From: Phallusia fumigata
Lineage: Eukaryota > Chordata > Ascidiacea > Phlebobranchia > Ascidiidae
Length of the DNA stretch: 24,364 nucleotides
NCBI GenBank assembly: GCA_008931825.1
Contig: QXVZ01022200.1
Coordinates: forward strand, 1-24,364
Reading direction: 5' to 3'
Part shown: positions 21,701 to 24,364 of the stretch, piece after piece
Numbering within the stretch: position 1 is the first letter of the stretch
How the letters are laid out: every line of letters begins with the position of its first letter
Translations under genes and position numbers: made by a program
Notes under the pieces: model-generated
The model's input: only the letters and a program-made list of their open reading frames with translations
What the model was told of the DNA's origin: nothing
Database searches by the model: none

Positions 21701-24085
21701 TCTTGTTATCGGTAAAAAGTATGTTTTTCCTGATACACAAGGAAGACATTACCTTGATAGTTGATGGTTCCCGTTTGTGGGGATATAGTATGAGAAGGCA
21801 TGTTTGACATTTGGCTGCCGATTGATCCTGGAGTGGGAGAGGATGTAGATGAGGTATTGTTGCTTCCTCCACCCTGGAGATTACTGGGAGTAGGATTCAT
21901 GAACGGGTGATAAAAGTTGCGGGCCTTCTCGCTTGCTAACGACATCTCGAAAGAATTCATGTCCTGAGGGGTTTGTTCAAGTGGGTTGGAGTTTGGCGGT
22001 CGCATCTGTAGAAACTCCATCCTCTGACGATGGAGATCTATATTGCGGTTTGATGAAGCAGAAGTCGGAAACCTAAACTCATTGAGTGCATCCAGGTCTG
22101 GTGGCATTTGCATGGACGGCATCGTGCGGCCTGGAAATCGACTTGGGAGGAACATATTGGGGCCGAGGGGACGCTGTGTGGGGCTTTGGTCCTGGCTAAC
22201 CGGGGACATGGACGGTAAACTGGTGGGGTTTTGAGACAAAATGTATCCGATGTCATTTGGTCGCTGCAATGGGATGTGGTCCAAGTTTCCAGTTCGATCT
22301 GATGGAGATGCAGAGAGCTGCGATGGATGAAAACCTTCAGTTGGTAGAAGGTGTGAGTACCGCGATCCAGTGAACATTGGTTTCGGTAATTCTGTAGGAT
22401 GTGGTGGCGTCGATCCTTGTGCATGTAGAGACTGCTGCGGAATCCCCTGTAACTGGGGGACCATGTGAGATCTACTAATGATATTTTGAGGATGAGAGTA
22501 GGCAAAAGGAGCAACATTTCTAGGAGCAAAAGGTGCGGTGAGGAGTGGGTTTCCAGGAGGAGCGGGAGTCTGGTGGTAAATAGGTCCGAGATGCTGCATG
22601 TTGCGATTGTAGGTCTGCTGGAGAAGTCGGGAATTTGGATCAGCATACATCGGAACATTTGGAATCATTACTCCCATCTGCTCAAGGTAACCGGTAACAA
22701 CAGGTCCAGGTGATTGGGGCTCCTCAGTAAGATGCTGAGTAGGGGACATTTGTGGGGCAGCAGCAAAAGTGACCCGATGCCCTGATCTGGGTTGGGTACA
22801 GGTGATGGGTGAACTACCATCACCCTGCGATGACTCGTTACTTAAACCCCCAGATTCAGATTCCAGCTCAATGTGCGTGTAGTTGTCGACATAACCACCT
22901 TCTTCTTCCTTGATAACCTGAGTATGGAAAAGATTAATGAAGAATACTGCTTTGTAAAACATGGAATAAAAAAACAATCATAATGAAAACAAACGCTTTG
23001 GGATACGTTTAGCACAAAAAGGAAAAGCCATACGAACCTTTAACTTGTTTTCAGGTTTAATTTGCACGGCCACATGTTGCATCCTGGGTGCTCTGTTCTT
23101 CTTTCTATTTGAAGCTTGATGATCTTCGTGTTGTTTTATCGACGCTCTACCACGAGCCCCTCCACGACGTGAGGGACCGGTGGGTTCAACTAGACGTACT
23201 TCCTTCAACATCCGAGCATTGTTCCGTGGAGGGGACGATGATATTTCCTGCAACAACAAAGAATTTAAAAATTTAAATTTTTTCATCTAAACACTGAAGC
23301 AATCTCATTGAACACTCTCAATTAAACATAAGAATGCTGAAGTTAAATGACTGAAATCTCACCATAAAGGTTATTTGCATTGTGGTTTCATGTTTTTGGT
23401 ATTCAGCATCCAGTTAAGTTTGCTGATGTTTGCTTTGTCAAAATGTATCAATTGCTTTGTCAAGTTTACAGAATATGGCTTGATCGATAAAGACTTAAGC
23501 TGAGGGCTACAGTCAAACTGGATATGTTAGTTTGGAATATCAAAAAGCAACTGAATAAAACATTATTTCACAAATGTATATGACGTAATAAGCATTGATG
23601 CTAGGCTCAACCCAATTCATTCTGTGGAACAGCGTGACAAACTTGCTCCCCCATCCCATGACATACCAATTCCTCCTCGAGCACTTGGTCCTCCTCCTCA
23701 CTGTCCTTCTCTTCTTCGACCTCACTCTGCTCCTCAACCCCGTTCACTTTCATCCCATGTTGGGGAGAGGGAGCCACACTGCTCCTGAACACAGATCCAC
23801 TATTTTCCTCCGTCACCGATAGGAGATCGCAGTTGATGGTCGAAATTCCCATCCCGAGTTGATAAAGTCTATCAGGTAAAAGTTTATTGTTGAGTTCTTT
23901 TAACTCGAGTCACACACTTAAGTAGCGTAATAAAAAAACATAACTGCCAAATAGATGTAATTTTTTATTTTTACTTTTGGTCAAAGTGCACAACCAAATC
24001 TTCAAATCCTAAACATGTTATACTGAGTGCTATATTTAGGTTTTAGAAACATTTTGAACAAAAACAAACAAACAAACAAACAAAC

Positions 24086-24119
<34 letters not shown>

Positions 24120-24364
24120 ACAAACAAACAAACAAACAAACAAACACATCAAATGTTTTGCAGCAAACTTACAAACACAGAGTGAAAACATAAGTTGTAA
24201 AGTAGTTAAATTCTACCTGTAACATCTGCATGAATGTTCTCTATCGTCAGGAATCGAGCTTTCTGTGCCAGCTGCAAAGTCAAGTTTTGACAGAGGCAAC
24301 TTTAAACCAACAAAGCCACGAAGCTCCACATCTTCAGGAAGTGGTTTATCTACAAGGTCAAGTT
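18720..24364 (-). CDS. SMG7: SMG7-like nonsense-mediated mRNA decay factor (3' part, 11 exons, 883 aa visible)
   Basis: SMG7 binds phosphorylated UPF1 through an N-terminal 14-3-3-like domain (off the right edge) and recruits deadenylation/decay machinery through its C-terminal region. Exons (minus): 24364-24217 (5' partial), 23868-23667, 23247-23038, 22917-21753, 21536-21391, 21191-21063, 20573-20484, 20160-20035, 19794-19689, 19406-19192, 18836-18720. All donors and acceptors are GT-AG and phases agree. Identification rests on three anchors: the family motif PLPEDVELRGF...LDF in the first visible exon; MQHVAVQIKPENKL in the third (human-like VAVQVK segment); and the extreme C-terminus FWSTQMMPSGPSTLEQL, close to the human IWSSSMMHPGPSALEQLL ending. 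Exon 2 has a Glu-rich acidic run, exon 3 a basic GGARGRASIK patch, and the 1165-bp exon 4 is Pro/Ser/Met/Gln-rich and disordered. LFEDV and FESLL motifs lie in the eighth exon. TGA stop at 18720-18722. Confidence 0.93.
19489..19555. repeat. Perfect hairpin: 28-bp arms, 11-nt loop, in SMG7 intron
   Basis: The arms 19489-19516 and 19528-19555 are exact reverse complements around the loop AAAATCGTTTC. Each arm includes the short palindrome GGTCGACC. Each outer edge reads CAG/GTAA, so both strands present a splice-donor-like sequence. It lies in the intron between SMG7 exons ending 19689 and starting 19406. It could be a foldback element, a miRNA-like hairpin, or an assembly foldback; the sequence alone does not decide. 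Confidence 0.9.
19842..19946 (+). repeat. tRNA-derived (SINE-like) element in SMG7 intron
   Basis: On the plus strand an A-box-like TGGTGTACTAGATGG (19842-19856) is followed 20 bp later by a B-box-like GGTTTTAATCC (19877-19887), then an unrelated body. The spacing and order match a tRNA-derived SINE head. It is antisense to SMG7. Confidence 0.5.
24059..24146. repeat. Low-complexity tract: (CAAA)n, C30, (CAAA)n
   Basis: A run of 30 C residues (24088-24117) is flanked on both sides by CAAA tetranucleotide repeats. It lies in the SMG7 intron between the first two visible exons. The C count is likely to be inaccurate because of polymerase slippage. Confidence 0.95.

Noticed and set aside
22038..22713. 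Long frames in other phases over the large SMG7 exon (minus 22038-22658, plus 22465-22713)
   Set aside because: They are by-products of the compositionally biased 388-codon SMG7 exon, whose own frame joins correctly at both splice sites.
4528..24364. Operon of ENDOG, MAN1B1 and SMG7
   Set aside because: All three share a strand, but the gaps of about 1.5-2.7 kb are far larger than the tiny or zero spacing of known tunicate operons, and the functions are unrelated.
1..24364. CRISPR array, prophage, insertion sequence or bacterial operon features
   Set aside because: The window is clearly intron-containing animal DNA; no spaced direct-repeat array or bacterial gene organisation was seen.

Overview
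The window is a piece of an animal nuclear genome. It carries three well-supported, multi-exon, conserved metazoan genes, all on the minus strand and in head-to-tail order, plus one unidentified candidate first exon at the left edge. Base composition is AT-rich, introns are mostly 100 bp to 1 kb, tRNA-like repeats are scattered through introns, and allelic-looking tandem duplications meet at single N bases. Together these suggest a compact, highly heterozygous chordate or other marine invertebrate. I favour a tunicate such as Ciona, but that is inference from style, not proof.

Layout, left to right. Positions 216-508 (minus) hold a possible first exon of an unrecognised gene that leaves the window. 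Positions 509-4527 hold no gene I can support, only small repeats and a tRNA-like element. Positions 4528-7076 (minus) hold the complete mitochondrial endonuclease G gene (ENDOG; six exons, 265 aa), with an intact non-autonomous hAT-type transposon with an 8-bp target duplication in one intron. Positions 7077-8600 are intergenic and end in a palindrome-rich repeat just behind the next stop codon. Positions 8601-16021 (minus) hold a complete ER class I alpha-1,2-mannosidase gene (MAN1B1; 14 exons, 668 aa). Two stretches of this locus are present twice in tandem: exons 5-6, and exon 1 with its upstream region. Each pair meets at a single N (12329 and 16466), which looks like two haplotypes assembled in series. 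Positions 17156-18719 are intergenic. Positions 18720-24364 (minus) hold the C-terminal 883 codons (11 exons) of the nonsense-mediated-decay factor SMG7; its 5' part lies beyond the right edge.

The three proteins work in separate pathways: mitochondrial nuclease and apoptosis, ER glycan trimming and ERAD, and mRNA decay. Intergenic gaps of about 1.5-2.7 kb do not suggest an operon. I found no unknown multi-gene system. The most unusual items are the N-joined duplications, a perfect 28-bp-arm hairpin inside an SMG7 intron, the hAT element, and a strong excess of the palindrome TGACGTCA in the left 9 kb.
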